Source of the DNA: Rhizobium vallis
Lineage (GTDB): Bacteria > Pseudomonadota > Alphaproteobacteria > Rhizobiales > Rhizobiaceae
Direction of reading: 5' to 3'
Length of the DNA stretch: 64,000 nucleotides
Assembly: GCF_003985155.1 (NCBI RefSeq)
Contig: NZ_ML133686.1
Coordinates: 94,001-158,000, forward strand
In this document: in pieces, positions 27,860-36,538 of the stretch
Position numbering within the stretch: the stretch's first letter is position 1
Layout: every line of letters starts with the position of its first letter
The notes under the pieces: generated by a model
What the model was told of the DNA's origin: nothing
Databases searched by the model: none
What the model saw: the letters and a program-made list of their open reading frames with translations, nothing else
Made by a program: the position numbers and the translations under genes

Positions 27860-28867
27860 ATGTTCGGGTTCGATCCGGTAGTCCTGGCAATCGTCGTGCT
27901 CGCCGCCGTCTCCGCGGCGGCGGTCGCCTATGCCCTGATGTTTTCCCGGATGGAGGCCGACAAGAAATCGGCAAGCCGCATCAACCGCGTCAAATCGGCT
28001 GAAAGCGACCGCGTCAAGGTCAAGGCCGCCCGCGACCGGGTGCAGGAATTGTCGAAGCGCCGCAAGTCGGTGCAGGACAATCTCAAGGATCTGGAAAAGC
28101 GCCAGCACGAAAAGACCAAGAAGACCCTATCGATGAAATCCCGGCTGGCGCAGGCCGGCCTGTCGATCACGGTGGGGAAATTCTACCTCGTCAGCGCCGT
28201 CTTGGCCTGCGTGTTGCTTATCATGGCCTTCATCGTCGGGGCATCGCTGATGGTCATGATCGGCATCGCCGTTGTCGCCGGCCTCGGCCTGCCGCGCTGG
28301 GTTGTCGGCTTCCTGGTCAAGCGCCGGCAGAACAAGTTCCTCAATGAGCTCCCCAATGCGCTTGATGTCATCACGCGCTCGATCAAATCGGGCCTGCCGC
28401 TCAACGATGCGATCCGCCTTATCGCGACTGAGGGCACGGAGCCCGTCAAGGGTGAGTTTCGCCGCGTGATCGAGGCGCAGCAGGTGGGGCTCAGCATTCC
28501 CGACGCCTGCGCCCGCATGACGCTGAATATGCCGCTGCAGGAAGTCAATTTTTTCGCCATCGTCATCGCCATCCAGTCGCAGGCCGGCGGCAATCTTTCG
28601 GAAGCGATCGGCAACCTCTCCAAGGTCCTGCGCGACCGTAGGAAGATGAAAGCCAAGGTTTCGGCGCTCTCGATGGAAGCCAAGGCGTCGGCCGTCATCA
28701 TCGGCGCTCTGCCCTTCATCGTCGCGACCCTCGTCTACCTCACTTCGCCGAATTACATGATGGTCCTTTTCACCGATCCGCGCGGCCATTTCATCATGGG
28801 TGCCTCGGCGATCTGGATGTCGATCGGCATCTTCGTCATGCGCAACATGGTCAATTTTGACATCTAG
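27860..28867 (+). CDS. tadB: Tad pilus platform protein TadB
   Basis: 335 residues from ATG 27860; a GTG directly before it is also possible. An N-terminal membrane span, a charged stretch with a predicted coiled coil (RVQELSKRRKSVQDNL), then a T2SSF domain (about 165-290; LPNALDVITRSIKSGLPL) and C-terminal spans. It forms the inner-membrane platform together with TadC. 6 bases after cpaF. Confidence 0.93.
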   Translation: MFGFDPVVLAIVVLAAVSAAAVAYALMFSRMEADKKSASRINRVKSAESDRVKVKAARDRVQELSKRRKSVQDNLKDLEKRQHEKTKKTLSMKSRLAQAGLSITVGKFYLVSAVLACVLLIMAFIVGASLMVMIGIAVVAGLGLPRWVVGFLVKRRQNKFLNELPNALDVITRSIKSGLPLNDAIRLIATEGTEPVKGEFRRVIEAQQVGLSIPDACARMTLNMPLQEVNFFAIVIAIQSQAGGNLSEAIGNLSKVLRDRRKMKAKVSALSMEAKASAVIIGALPFIVATLVYLTSPNYMMVLFTDPRGHFIMGASAIWMSIGIFVMRNMVNFDI

Positions 28868-28882
28868 CGGGAAGGAAGCACC

Positions 28883-29863
28883 ATGTCGCAGGATCTTGCC
28901 GCAACCCTCACCAATCCGAGCATGCTGATCGCCCTCTTCGTCGCGATCGCCGTCTTCGCCACTTTATATACGATCGCCATCCCCTTTTTCGAGCGCGGCG
29001 ATCTCAACAAGCGCATGAAGGCCGTCTCGACCGAGCGCGAGCAGATCCGCGCCCGCGAACGCGCCCGCATGAATGCCGAACCCGGCAAGGCCTCGTTGAG
29101 GGCCCAGAACAATCGCCCGGTCCGCCAGATCGTCGAGCGCTTCAACCTGCGCAAGGCTCTCGTCGACGACAATACGGTCAACAAGCTCAGAGCCGCGGGT
29201 TTCCGCTCGGAAAATGCGCTGAATACCTTCCTCGCGGCGCGCTTCCTGCTGCCATTTCTTTTCTTCGCGCTTGCCGCCTTCTGGGTCTTCGGCCTCGACG
29301 GTCTTGCCGAGCGGGGCATGCCAATGCGCGTCCTAGCGGTCATCGGCATCGCCTATATCGGATTTTACGCGCCGAACATCTATATCTCGAACCGCATCGG
29401 CAAGCGTCAGCATTCAATCAAGCGCGCCTGGCCCGATGCGCTGGACCTGATGCTGATCTGCGTCGAGTCCGGCATTTCGATCGAGGCCGCGATGCGTCGT
29501 GTGTCGGAAGAACTCGGCGAGCAGTCGCCGGCACTTGCCGAGGAGATGGTGCTGACCACGGCCGAACTCTCTTTCCTGCCGGATCGGCGCGCGGCGCTCG
29601 AAAATCTTGCCACGCGCACGCAGCTCGAGCTGGTGCGCTCGGTGACCCAGGCGCTAATTCAGGCCGATCGTTACGGTACGCCCGTCGCGCAGGCGCTGCG
29701 CGTTCTCGCCCAGGAAGGGCGCGACGAGCGCATGAATGAAGCGGAGAAGAAGGCGGCCGCCCTGCCGCCGAAACTGACGGTGCCGATGATCCTGTTCTTC
29801 CTGCCGGTGTTGATCGCCGTCATTCTCGGACCCGCCGGCATCCAGGTGGCCGACAGGTTCTAG
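28883..29863 (+). CDS. tadC: Tad pilus platform protein TadC
   Basis: 326 residues, second T2SSF-domain platform protein (AWPDALDLMLICVESGIS, about residues 183-200). Four membrane segments: one N-terminal, two in the middle, one at the C-terminus (MILFFLPVLIAVILGPAGI). GGGAAGGAAG-like ribosome site upstream. A small hairpin GCCGTTTT/AAAACGGC follows the stop without a T-run. Confidence 0.93.
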   Translation: MSQDLAATLTNPSMLIALFVAIAVFATLYTIAIPFFERGDLNKRMKAVSTEREQIRARERARMNAEPGKASLRAQNNRPVRQIVERFNLRKALVDDNTVNKLRAAGFRSENALNTFLAARFLLPFLFFALAAFWVFGLDGLAERGMPMRVLAVIGIAYIGFYAPNIYISNRIGKRQHSIKRAWPDALDLMLICVESGISIEAAMRRVSEELGEQSPALAEEMVLTTAELSFLPDRRAALENLATRTQLELVRSVTQALIQADRYGTPVAQALRVLAQEGRDERMNEAEKKAAALPPKLTVPMILFFLPVLIAVILGPAGIQVADRF

Positions 29864-29924
29864 TCCAGCGGTTGCCGCCGTTTTGGAAAACGGCTAGCCT
29901 TCGATCTCAAACGAGGGTTTCCGA

Positions 29925-30557
29925 ATGTCTTCCGCGGGCATTTTCATCAGCATCATGGCAGCTCTGATCGTCGGCGCAATGAGCCCCGGTCCGAGCTTCG
30001 TGGTCGTCTCCAGGATCGCCATCTCGCGTTCGAGGCTGGATGGTCTTGCCGCCGCAGTCGGCATGGGCGTCGGCGGCGTTGTCTTTGCCGGGCTAGCGCT
30101 CGCGGGGCTGACGGCGCTGCTGTCTGAGTTCGAATGGCTTTATGTCCTGCTCAAAATCGCAGGCGGCGCCTATCTCGTCTATATCGCCGTCAATATCTGG
30201 AAGGGCGCGGCACAGCCGCTGGAAGTTTCCGACGCCGTCAATGGCCATCGCGCGCCTGTGCGCAGCTTCATGACTGGGTTGCTGACCCAGCTCAGCAACC
30301 CGAAGACCATCATCGTCTATGCCAGCCTCTTTGCCGCGCTTTTGCCGAGGAGCGTGCCCCTCGATCTCATCGTCGCGCTGCCGTTCGGCGTCTTTGCGGT
30401 GGAGGCGGGATGGTATTCGATCGTGGCGTTGGCGTTTTCGGCGCGCCATCCGCGGCGGCTCTATCTTGCAGCCAAAGGCTGGATCGACCGGGCCGCGGGA
30501 GCCGTCATGGGCGGCCTTGGTCTCCGTCTCATTCTTTCAGGCCTGAGCGTTCGCTAA
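29925..30557 (+). CDS. LysE/RhtB-family exporter
   Basis: 210 residues with six hydrophobic segments and the family start GAMSPGPSFVVVSRIAISRS (about residues 18-37). LysE/RhtB proteins export amino acids or derivatives across the inner membrane. The substrate cannot be told. It sits between tadC and tadD and has no link to pili known to me, so it looks like an inserted neighbour rather than part of the machine. Confidence 0.88.
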   Translation: MSSAGIFISIMAALIVGAMSPGPSFVVVSRIAISRSRLDGLAAAVGMGVGGVVFAGLALAGLTALLSEFEWLYVLLKIAGGAYLVYIAVNIWKGAAQPLEVSDAVNGHRAPVRSFMTGLLTQLSNPKTIIVYASLFAALLPRSVPLDLIVALPFGVFAVEAGWYSIVALAFSARHPRRLYLAAKGWIDRAAGAVMGGLGLRLILSGLSVR

Positions 30558-30602
30558 GGGCATTTTGACCGACGGCGTAAGCTCTTCGGCATCATGATCT
30601 TG

Positions 30603-31439
30603 TCAGTTGGTATTGCCGCCATCCGCCGTTCCCGGCGTCTTGTCCTTGGCGGCGAGTTTCTGCCAGGAATTCTGCTGCGAGAGCATGCTTCTGAGATAGG
30701 CGACATTGGCATCAGCCTGCTGTGGCGAAAGCTCACGCCGCGCGATCTGCTCGGCTTCCGGAAAACGTCCCTGCAGGCCGACGACGAGGGCAAGGTTCTG
30801 CCTGACGCGGCTGTCGGCGGTCGGCTGGCTGGCGGCAGAGCGTAGATAGGTTTCGGCTGTGCGCAGGTCGCCGGTCAGCACGTAGGACATGCCGAGGTTG
30901 GAAAGGATGGACGGTTCGTTCGGCTGGATGTCGAGTGCATCGCGATAGCGCTGCCTGGCGTCGCTTGCCTTGCCCATCTGGTCGAGGATCGCACCTTCGG
31001 CCGAGATCAGTTTCCAGTCCGGACGGTCCGGCGTCTGGGCGCGGCCGATCGTGTCGAGCGCCTGCTGGAACTGGCCGGCAGCCGCCTGCGCCTTGCCGTA
31101 GGCCGCCAGCACGTTGCGGTCGCTGGGGTTGGAGATCGCCACCTGCTGCATGACGGCGAGCGCCTGCGCGTCGCGCCCGTTCATGCGCAGCAGATTGGCA
31201 TAGTTGACGCCGTTGACGGGATCGCGCGGGTTCTTTTCATAGGCTTGGCCTAGTCGGTCCGTTGCCGTGCGCAGCTCGGTCGCATCCATCTCTTCGACTG
31301 GCTTGGTGATCTTCGGCACCGAGCCCGTCGTCATCCGGTCCTTGGTGGTCGAGCAACTGGCAAGCGCAAGCACGATGAGCGATGCCGCGGCACCCTGCAG
31401 GATACGATTCGTGAATGTGGTGGTGAGCAAGGCAGGCAT
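30603..31439 (-). CDS. tadD: Tetratricopeptide-repeat lipoprotein TadD
   Basis: 278 residues from ATG 31439. A lipoprotein signal peptide ends in LALASCSTT. Several TPR units follow (for example PVNGVNYANLLRMNGRDAQA, then NVLAAYGKAQAAAGQFQQAL, then SILSNLGMSYVLTGDLRTAE). TadD is a pilotin-like protein of the Tad secretin. It is encoded apart from and opposite to the main cpa operon. A Gln/Asn-rich tail closes the protein. Confidence 0.88.
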   Translation of the reverse strand: MPALLTTTFTNRILQGAAASLIVLALASCSTTKDRMTTGSVPKITKPVEEMDATELRTATDRLGQAYEKNPRDPVNGVNYANLLRMNGRDAQALAVMQQVAISNPSDRNVLAAYGKAQAAAGQFQQALDTIGRAQTPDRPDWKLISAEGAILDQMGKASDARQRYRDALDIQPNEPSILSNLGMSYVLTGDLRTAETYLRSAASQPTADSRVRQNLALVVGLQGRFPEAEQIARRELSPQQADANVAYLRSMLSQQNSWQKLAAKDKTPGTADGGNTN

Positions 31440-31582
31440 GACGCGTTCCTGAATTCCGAAATCGGCGCCTGACCTCGAACGCGGAACAGGGAAAGGTTTG
31501 ACGCAATCTTCGCTCCAGCAATAGTCTGTTAACCCTAACAGACCGTTAAGGACTGATTCCTTGCGACCGCCAAAGGACAATC

Positions 31583-32974
31583 ATGGCCCCCTATCAGTTC
31601 ATCGAAAGACCGACCCCTTTCAACACAAAGGGCGGCTCGACGCTGCCGATCTTTGCCGTCACCCCCGCCCACATCGAGACCGGCACGATCGATCCGATCG
31701 CTCTCGATTGGGCGCAGAAGGCTGGGTACAAGGCTGAAAGCGGGTCGTTGCTGCTGATTCCGACGGCCGACGGTCATCTCGGCGGTGCGCTTTACGGCCT
31801 CGGCAGCAATCCGTCCGAGCAGCCTTTCATCACCGGCAGGCTCGCTCGCGCGCTGCCGGCCGGCGACTGGCATATCGAGACCGCGCCGCTGACGGCAAAT
31901 CGCCTGGCTCTCGGCTTCGGGCTCGGCAGCTATCGTTTCGACCGCTACAAATCGGAAAAATCGCCTGTGGCGACGCTGATGATCCCCCGCGATGCCGACG
32001 GCGCCGATATCAAGCGTCAGCTCGCCGGCGTCTTTCTTGCCCGAGACCTCATCAACACGCCGACGAACGACATGGGGCCGGAACAGCTCGAGGCCGCTTT
32101 CCGGGGCTTGGCCCAGCATTACAAGGCGGAAGTGTCGGTCATCAAAGGCGACGAGCTGCTGAAGCAAAACTTCCCGCTGGTCCATACGGTCGGCCGTGCC
32201 AGCGCCGATGCGCCGCGCCTTCTCGAATTGCGCTGGGGCAAAAAGGGCCATCGCAAGGTGACGCTCGTCGGCAAGGGCGTCTGCTTTGATACCGGTGGTC
32301 TCGACATCAAGCCGGCCGCCTCCATGCTGCTGATGAAGAAGGACATGGGCGGCGCGGCAAATGTGATGGGCCTTGCCCTGATGATCATGGACGCTAAGCT
32401 GAAGGTCGATCTGCGCGTTATCTTGCCCGTCGTCGAAAATGCGATCTCGTCCAATGCGTTCCGTCCCGGCGATATCTACCGAAGCCGCAAGGGCCTGACC
32501 GTCCAGATCGACAATACCGACGCCGAAGGCCGTCTGATTCTTGCCGATGCGCTTGCCTATGCCGACGAGGAAGAGCCGGAGCTGCTGATCGACATGGCGA
32601 CGCTGACGGGGGCTGCCCGCGTTGCGCTTGGTCCTGACCTTCCGCCCTTCTTCACCGACGACGCCAATCTGGCGCATGACCTGACCGAAGCGAGCCTGGA
32701 AACGGACGATCCGCTCTGGCGCCTGCCGCTCTATGCCGGCTACGAAAAGGACATTCGCACCAAATTAGCAGACATCACCAATGCGCCAGCCGGCGGCATG
32801 GCGGGAGCGATCACCGCAGCTCTCTTCCTCAAACGTTTCGTCAGCAAGGCGAAGAGCTGGGCGCATTTCGATATTTACGGCTGGGCCCAGTCCGAACGCC
32901 CGCATTCGCCGGGCGGCGGCGAGGCGCAGGCGATCCGCGCTCTCTTCCACCATATCCGTGAGAGTGTGCGCTGA
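31583..32974 (+). CDS. Leucyl aminopeptidase family protein (M17)
   Basis: 463 residues, cytoplasmic two-metal aminopeptidase. Catalytic C-terminal domain: GKGVCFDTGGLDIKP with metal and catalytic residues (about 231-245), KKDMGGAA, and the M17 signature NTDAEGRLILADAL (about 311-324). The N-terminal domain is shorter than in E. coli PepA, as in the subgroup of alphaproteobacterial M17 enzymes. It should release N-terminal residues from peptides. Divergent from tadD. Confidence 0.92.
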   Translation: MAPYQFIERPTPFNTKGGSTLPIFAVTPAHIETGTIDPIALDWAQKAGYKAESGSLLLIPTADGHLGGALYGLGSNPSEQPFITGRLARALPAGDWHIETAPLTANRLALGFGLGSYRFDRYKSEKSPVATLMIPRDADGADIKRQLAGVFLARDLINTPTNDMGPEQLEAAFRGLAQHYKAEVSVIKGDELLKQNFPLVHTVGRASADAPRLLELRWGKKGHRKVTLVGKGVCFDTGGLDIKPAASMLLMKKDMGGAANVMGLALMIMDAKLKVDLRVILPVVENAISSNAFRPGDIYRSRKGLTVQIDNTDAEGRLILADALAYADEEEPELLIDMATLTGAARVALGPDLPPFFTDDANLAHDLTEASLETDDPLWRLPLYAGYEKDIRTKLADITNAPAGGMAGAITAALFLKRFVSKAKSWAHFDIYGWAQSERPHSPGGGEAQAIRALFHHIRESVR

Positions 32975-33120
32975 GGCATGCCACCCGAAAACCATGGGGT
33001 GGTCTCGGGCGATCGTTAAAATTTTATTCACCCTGCCGGGCGGCAGTTCCTGCCGCCTCTTGCATGTGTATTGCAACTACCGGAAAATGGAACGTTAGCG
33101 TAACGATCTCCGGAGGGGCC

Positions 33121-33471
33121 GTGCCGATCGAACTGACCGCCTCGCAGGCGCTGGGGCTCTGGCATGGCGTGGCGCTCGATCAGGTCCGCCACGATAACCG
33201 CGATTTGACGTTGCGCCAGATGGCGATCCTGCTGCATATCTATCTGGTGCCGCCGCCGCACACGGTGCGGGGGCTCGCCGCCACGCTTGGTGTCACCAAG
33301 CCGGTCATCACCCGCGCCTTGGACACGATGGGCGAGATGGGTCTGGTCGACCGCGTGCGCGACGATGCCGACCGGCGTAACGTGCTTGTCAAGCGCACCG
33401 TCGACGGTGCGCTCTATCTGGAAAAGCTCGGCGATCTCGTCCGCGATCAAGGCCGCCGGTTGCCGATCTGA
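33121..33471 (+). CDS. MarR-family transcriptional regulator
   Basis: 116 residues from a GTG at 33121 behind CGGAGGGG; the frame is open upstream to an ATG at 33064, so a longer form of 135 residues is possible. Winged helix: LTLRQMAILLHIYL, RGLAATLGVTKPVITRALDTMGEMG, and the wing RDDADRRNVLVKRT. The helices that usually make the MarR dimer are short here. The NlpC/P60 gene starts 11 bases after its stop, so the two are one operon and this may control it. Confidence 0.75.
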   Translation: MPIELTASQALGLWHGVALDQVRHDNRDLTLRQMAILLHIYLVPPPHTVRGLAATLGVTKPVITRALDTMGEMGLVDRVRDDADRRNVLVKRTVDGALYLEKLGDLVRDQGRRLPI

Positions 33472-33482
33472 AGGGAATGCAA

Positions 33483-34340
33483 ATGACGATGCTCGACCGC
33501 CGCCTGCATGCCTATAGGCCGGACCTTGCGGAAGCGGGGCTCGAAGGCAAGGTGAAGGCTTCACGCTTCGTGGAGGGCACGCCGGCCCGCGTCGCCGTTC
33601 CGGTCATAGCCCTGCGCCCCGAACCGGACCTTGCACGCGGCATCGATACGGAACTGCTTCTCGGCGAGGACGTCACGGTTTTCGAGCGTGCCGGCGGCTG
33701 GTGCTGGGTGAAGGCTGTCTCGGACGGTTATGTCGGTTATGTCGAGGCCGAAGCGCTCTGCGAAGGCAAGCCGACACCGACCCATATCGTCACCGTGCAG
33801 CGCACCTTCGTCTATTCGGAACCGGAACTGCGTAAACCCCACAAGGGCATCGTCTCGATGGGAAGCCGCGTTCACATAACGGGCGAGGCGGAAGCGCGCG
33901 GCAATCGCTACGTCGTGCTTGAAGACGGAACGGCGATCTTCGCCAAGCACGTCCAGCCGATCGGCGCGCTTGATGGCGCCGATTACGTCGATATCGCAGC
34001 CCGCTTCCTGGAGACGCCCTATCTCTGGGGTGGGCGTTCCGGCCTCGGCATCGATTGCTCCGGCCTCGTCCAGCTTGCGATGCTGATGACGGGCAGGAAG
34101 GCGCCGCGCGATACCGACATGCAGGCAGCAAGCCTCGGCGTTCCGATCGACCGCGCCGAAATCCGCCGCGGCGACCTGGTGTTCTGGAAGGGACATGTCG
34201 CCGTCTTCGAAGACCCGAAAACGATCCTCCATGCTAACGGCCATAGCATGACGGTGGCGCGCGAGAATTTCGAGGCCGCCGTTGAACGCATCGGTTGGCT
34301 CTACGAGCAGCCGACCGGCTACCGCCGCCCGATCGTCTGA
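33483..34340 (+). CDS. NlpC/P60-family (C40) peptidoglycan endopeptidase
   Basis: 285 residues from ATG 33483 (an ATG two codons earlier at 33477 is too near AAGGGA). Two SH3-like domains (about 45-170) precede the NlpC/P60 domain. The catalytic Cys is in GIDCSGLVQLAM (about residue 197) and the His in WKGHVAVFED (about residue 238). No signal peptide is seen, so it may act on recycled muropeptides in the cytoplasm or leave by another route. The family cuts between D-Glu and diaminopimelate. Confidence 0.88.
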   Translation: MTMLDRRLHAYRPDLAEAGLEGKVKASRFVEGTPARVAVPVIALRPEPDLARGIDTELLLGEDVTVFERAGGWCWVKAVSDGYVGYVEAEALCEGKPTPTHIVTVQRTFVYSEPELRKPHKGIVSMGSRVHITGEAEARGNRYVVLEDGTAIFAKHVQPIGALDGADYVDIAARFLETPYLWGGRSGLGIDCSGLVQLAMLMTGRKAPRDTDMQAASLGVPIDRAEIRRGDLVFWKGHVAVFEDPKTILHANGHSMTVARENFEAAVERIGWLYEQPTGYRRPIV

Positions 34341-34358
34341 CAGTCCTCGGGGAAGGGA

Positions 34359-35222
34359 TCAGCGGCTCGCCTGGTGTGGGTCGAGAAGATCGCGCAATCC
34401 ATCGCCGAGCATGTTGAAGCCGAAGACGGCAAGCGCGATGGCAAGGCCGGGCAGGATCGCCAGCCATGGCGCCAGCGCCAGATAGGTCTGCGCATCGGCA
34501 AGCATCCGGCCCCAGCTTGGCGCCGGCGGCGCCATGCCAAGGCCGAGGAAACTGAGACCGGCTTCGGTGAGGATTGCGAGCCCGAGCTGGATCGCGCCGT
34601 GCACGATGATCTGGCTCATGATATTAGGCAGGACGTGGCGCAGCGAAATGGCCAGGCGCGTGTTGCCGATCGCGCGTGCCGCCGTCACATAATCGCGGCT
34701 CCAGGTCTGCAACGCGGTTGCGAGCGTCACGCGGGCAAAGACCGGGATCATGAAGACGGCAATCGCGGTGATCGCGGTGAACCGCCCCGGCCCGAGAAAG
34801 GCGCCGAGCACCATCGCCGACAGGATCGGCGGAAGCGCGAAGATGACGTCGCAGATGCGCATCAGCAACGCTTCGAAGGGGCCGCGGACCGCTGCCGCCG
34901 AAATGCCGGCGATGGAGCCGAGCGTCCCGCCGATCGCAACCGCGGTGATGGCGATCGACAGCGAATTCCAGCACCCCATCATCAGCATCGAAAGTACGTC
35001 GCGGCCGAACTGATCCGTGCCGAGCAGGCCGAAGGCAAGCGGTGGCTGTAATTTGTGGATGATCCGCATTTTCGCAGGCGGCAGCGGTGTCCAGACAAGC
35101 GACAACAATGCGACGGCGATCAGCAAGCCGAGGATGACTGCTCCCGAGATCAGGTTTATTCGTCGGCTAAATTTAAAGCGCCGGCGTCGGCTGGCGATTG
35201 AGGTGGGAAAGAACGGAGCCAT
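34359..35222 (-). CDS. Dipeptide/oligopeptide-type ABC permease (DppC-like)
   Basis: 287 residues, BPD_transp_1 permease of the DppC class: an N-terminal OppC-like segment, five or six spans, and the coupling loop TAARAIGNTRLAISLRHVLP (about residues 180-199). It pairs with the DppB-like permease encoded 3 bases upstream. No ATPase genes follow; the next gene downstream is convergent. Confidence 0.9.
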   Translation of the reverse strand: MAPFFPTSIASRRRRFKFSRRINLISGAVILGLLIAVALLSLVWTPLPPAKMRIIHKLQPPLAFGLLGTDQFGRDVLSMLMMGCWNSLSIAITAVAIGGTLGSIAGISAAAVRGPFEALLMRICDVIFALPPILSAMVLGAFLGPGRFTAITAIAVFMIPVFARVTLATALQTWSRDYVTAARAIGNTRLAISLRHVLPNIMSQIIVHGAIQLGLAILTEAGLSFLGLGMAPPAPSWGRMLADAQTYLALAPWLAILPGLAIALAVFGFNMLGDGLRDLLDPHQASR

Positions 35223-35225
35223 GCT

Positions 35226-36173
35226 TCATCCCGTCCTTCTCAACCTGGGATCGATCGCGAGATAGGAGAGGTCGACGATGAAATTCATCACGATGACGAG
35301 GCTTGCGAAAAACAGCACCACGTCCTGCATTACGATAATGTCGCGCTGCGAGAGCGCCTGAAGAGCAAGCCGCCCGAGGCCGGGCAAGTTGAAGACGTTT
35401 TCCACCAGCACCGCGCCGGCGACAAGGAAGGTGAATTGCAGCCCGATCACCGTGAGGATCGGGATGAGCGCATTCGGCAGGATATGTCGCCACAGCACGG
35501 CGTTGCGCGAAAGCCCCTTGGCCATTGCGGTGCGGGCAAAATCCTCGTGCGATATATCGAGCACCGCCGAGCGCGCCACGCGTGTCAATACGCCGGCCTG
35601 CGGCATTGCGAGCGCGACAGCCGGCATCACAAGTGCCTGCAATGCCGGCAGAAGCCCGGCGCTCCAGCCCGGGAAGCCGCCGGCCGGCATCAACCCGAGC
35701 ATCGTCGAAAACAGAATGATCAGGAGCAGCGCCAGCCAGAAGGCCGGCACGGCGATGCTGATCTGCGAAAAGAGCGTTGCGATGATATCGAAGACGCCGC
35801 CGCGCCGGGAGGCCGCCAACGCGCCGAGCGGCAAGGCGATCGCCACCGAAAGCACGATCGCCATCAGCGCCAGCGGCAGCGTCACCGCCAGCCGCTCGAC
35901 GATCAGCCCCGCCGCCGGTACGCCATAAGTATAAGACTGCCCGAGATCGCCGGAGAACACGCCGGCCAGCCACTGCGCGTAACGGAGGATCAGTGGCTGG
36001 TCGAGCCCCAATTCATGCCGCAGGGACGCCAACGTCTCCGGGCTTGCAGAGGTGCCGAGCATGATCGAAGCGGCGTCGCCGGGCAGGAGATCCATGATGG
36101 CGAAGATCAGCAGCGAGACGATCAGAAGCGTGAGGATGAGACCGGCGAAGCGGCGGGCGAGGAGGGTGATCAT
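35226..36173 (-). CDS. Dipeptide/oligopeptide-type ABC permease (DppB-like)
   Basis: 315 residues from ATG 36173; a GTG three codons upstream (36182) is an alternative and neither has a good ribosome site. DppB class: an N-terminal span, a periplasmic loop (SASPETLASLRHELGLDQPL), then the coupling segment RTAMAKGLSRNAVLWRHILP (about 205-224). It forms the membrane channel with the DppC-like protein. A palindromic repeat separates it from the binding-protein gene. Confidence 0.9.
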   Translation of the reverse strand: MITLLARRFAGLILTLLIVSLLIFAIMDLLPGDAASIMLGTSASPETLASLRHELGLDQPLILRYAQWLAGVFSGDLGQSYTYGVPAAGLIVERLAVTLPLALMAIVLSVAIALPLGALAASRRGGVFDIIATLFSQISIAVPAFWLALLLIILFSTMLGLMPAGGFPGWSAGLLPALQALVMPAVALAMPQAGVLTRVARSAVLDISHEDFARTAMAKGLSRNAVLWRHILPNALIPILTVIGLQFTFLVAGAVLVENVFNLPGLGRLALQALSQRDIIVMQDVVLFFASLVIVMNFIVDLSYLAIDPRLRRTG

Positions 36174-36250
36174 GAGGTCCACGCTGCCGAGATGGCACGG
36201 CGGCTACCGGGGGCATCGGCTGCGAGTTTGGCGAGAACGCCAACCTCACT

Positions 36251-36342
36251 CTCCGTCATCCCAGGCCTTGAGCCTGGGATCCATGCCATGGCTACTGGTG
36301 GATGTGGTGTGGATGCTCGGCTCAAGGCCGAGCATGACGGAG
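36251..36342. repeat. Dispersed repeat with two hairpins inside terminal inverted repeats
   Basis: 92 bases between the DppB- and DppA-like genes. Ends CTCCGTCAT / ATGACGGAG (36251-36259 and 36334-36342) are inverted repeats. Inside are hairpins CCCAGGC cttga GCCTGGG (36260-36278) and ATGCTCGGC tcaag GCCGAGCAT (36313-36335). A relative with the same CGTCAT/ATGACG ends is at 54211-54290. It resembles the small dispersed palindromes of alphaproteobacteria. The rest of the gap 36174-36538 holds no supported gene. Confidence 0.7.
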
Positions 36343-36538
36343 GGCGGAGTGTGCGGAAGGAGCCCTTCACGGCGCTCACGTCAGGAATGCCATTCGCCAG
36401 CAGAACCAAACAATGTCCGCCCTGGTTGAACCGACTTGGTGAGGGAGGGAGACGGCTGCGCGCGATATCGGCCAAATGCATGTCGGATGTTCCCTAGCCC
36501 CACGTCGTACCAACCATCCCACTGGGGGCCCGCCAGTC

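Noticed and set aside
29877..29895. Short hairpin after tadC as a terminator
   Set aside because: The stem GCCGTTTT/AAAACGGC has almost no loop and no T-run after it, so a terminator role is not supported.
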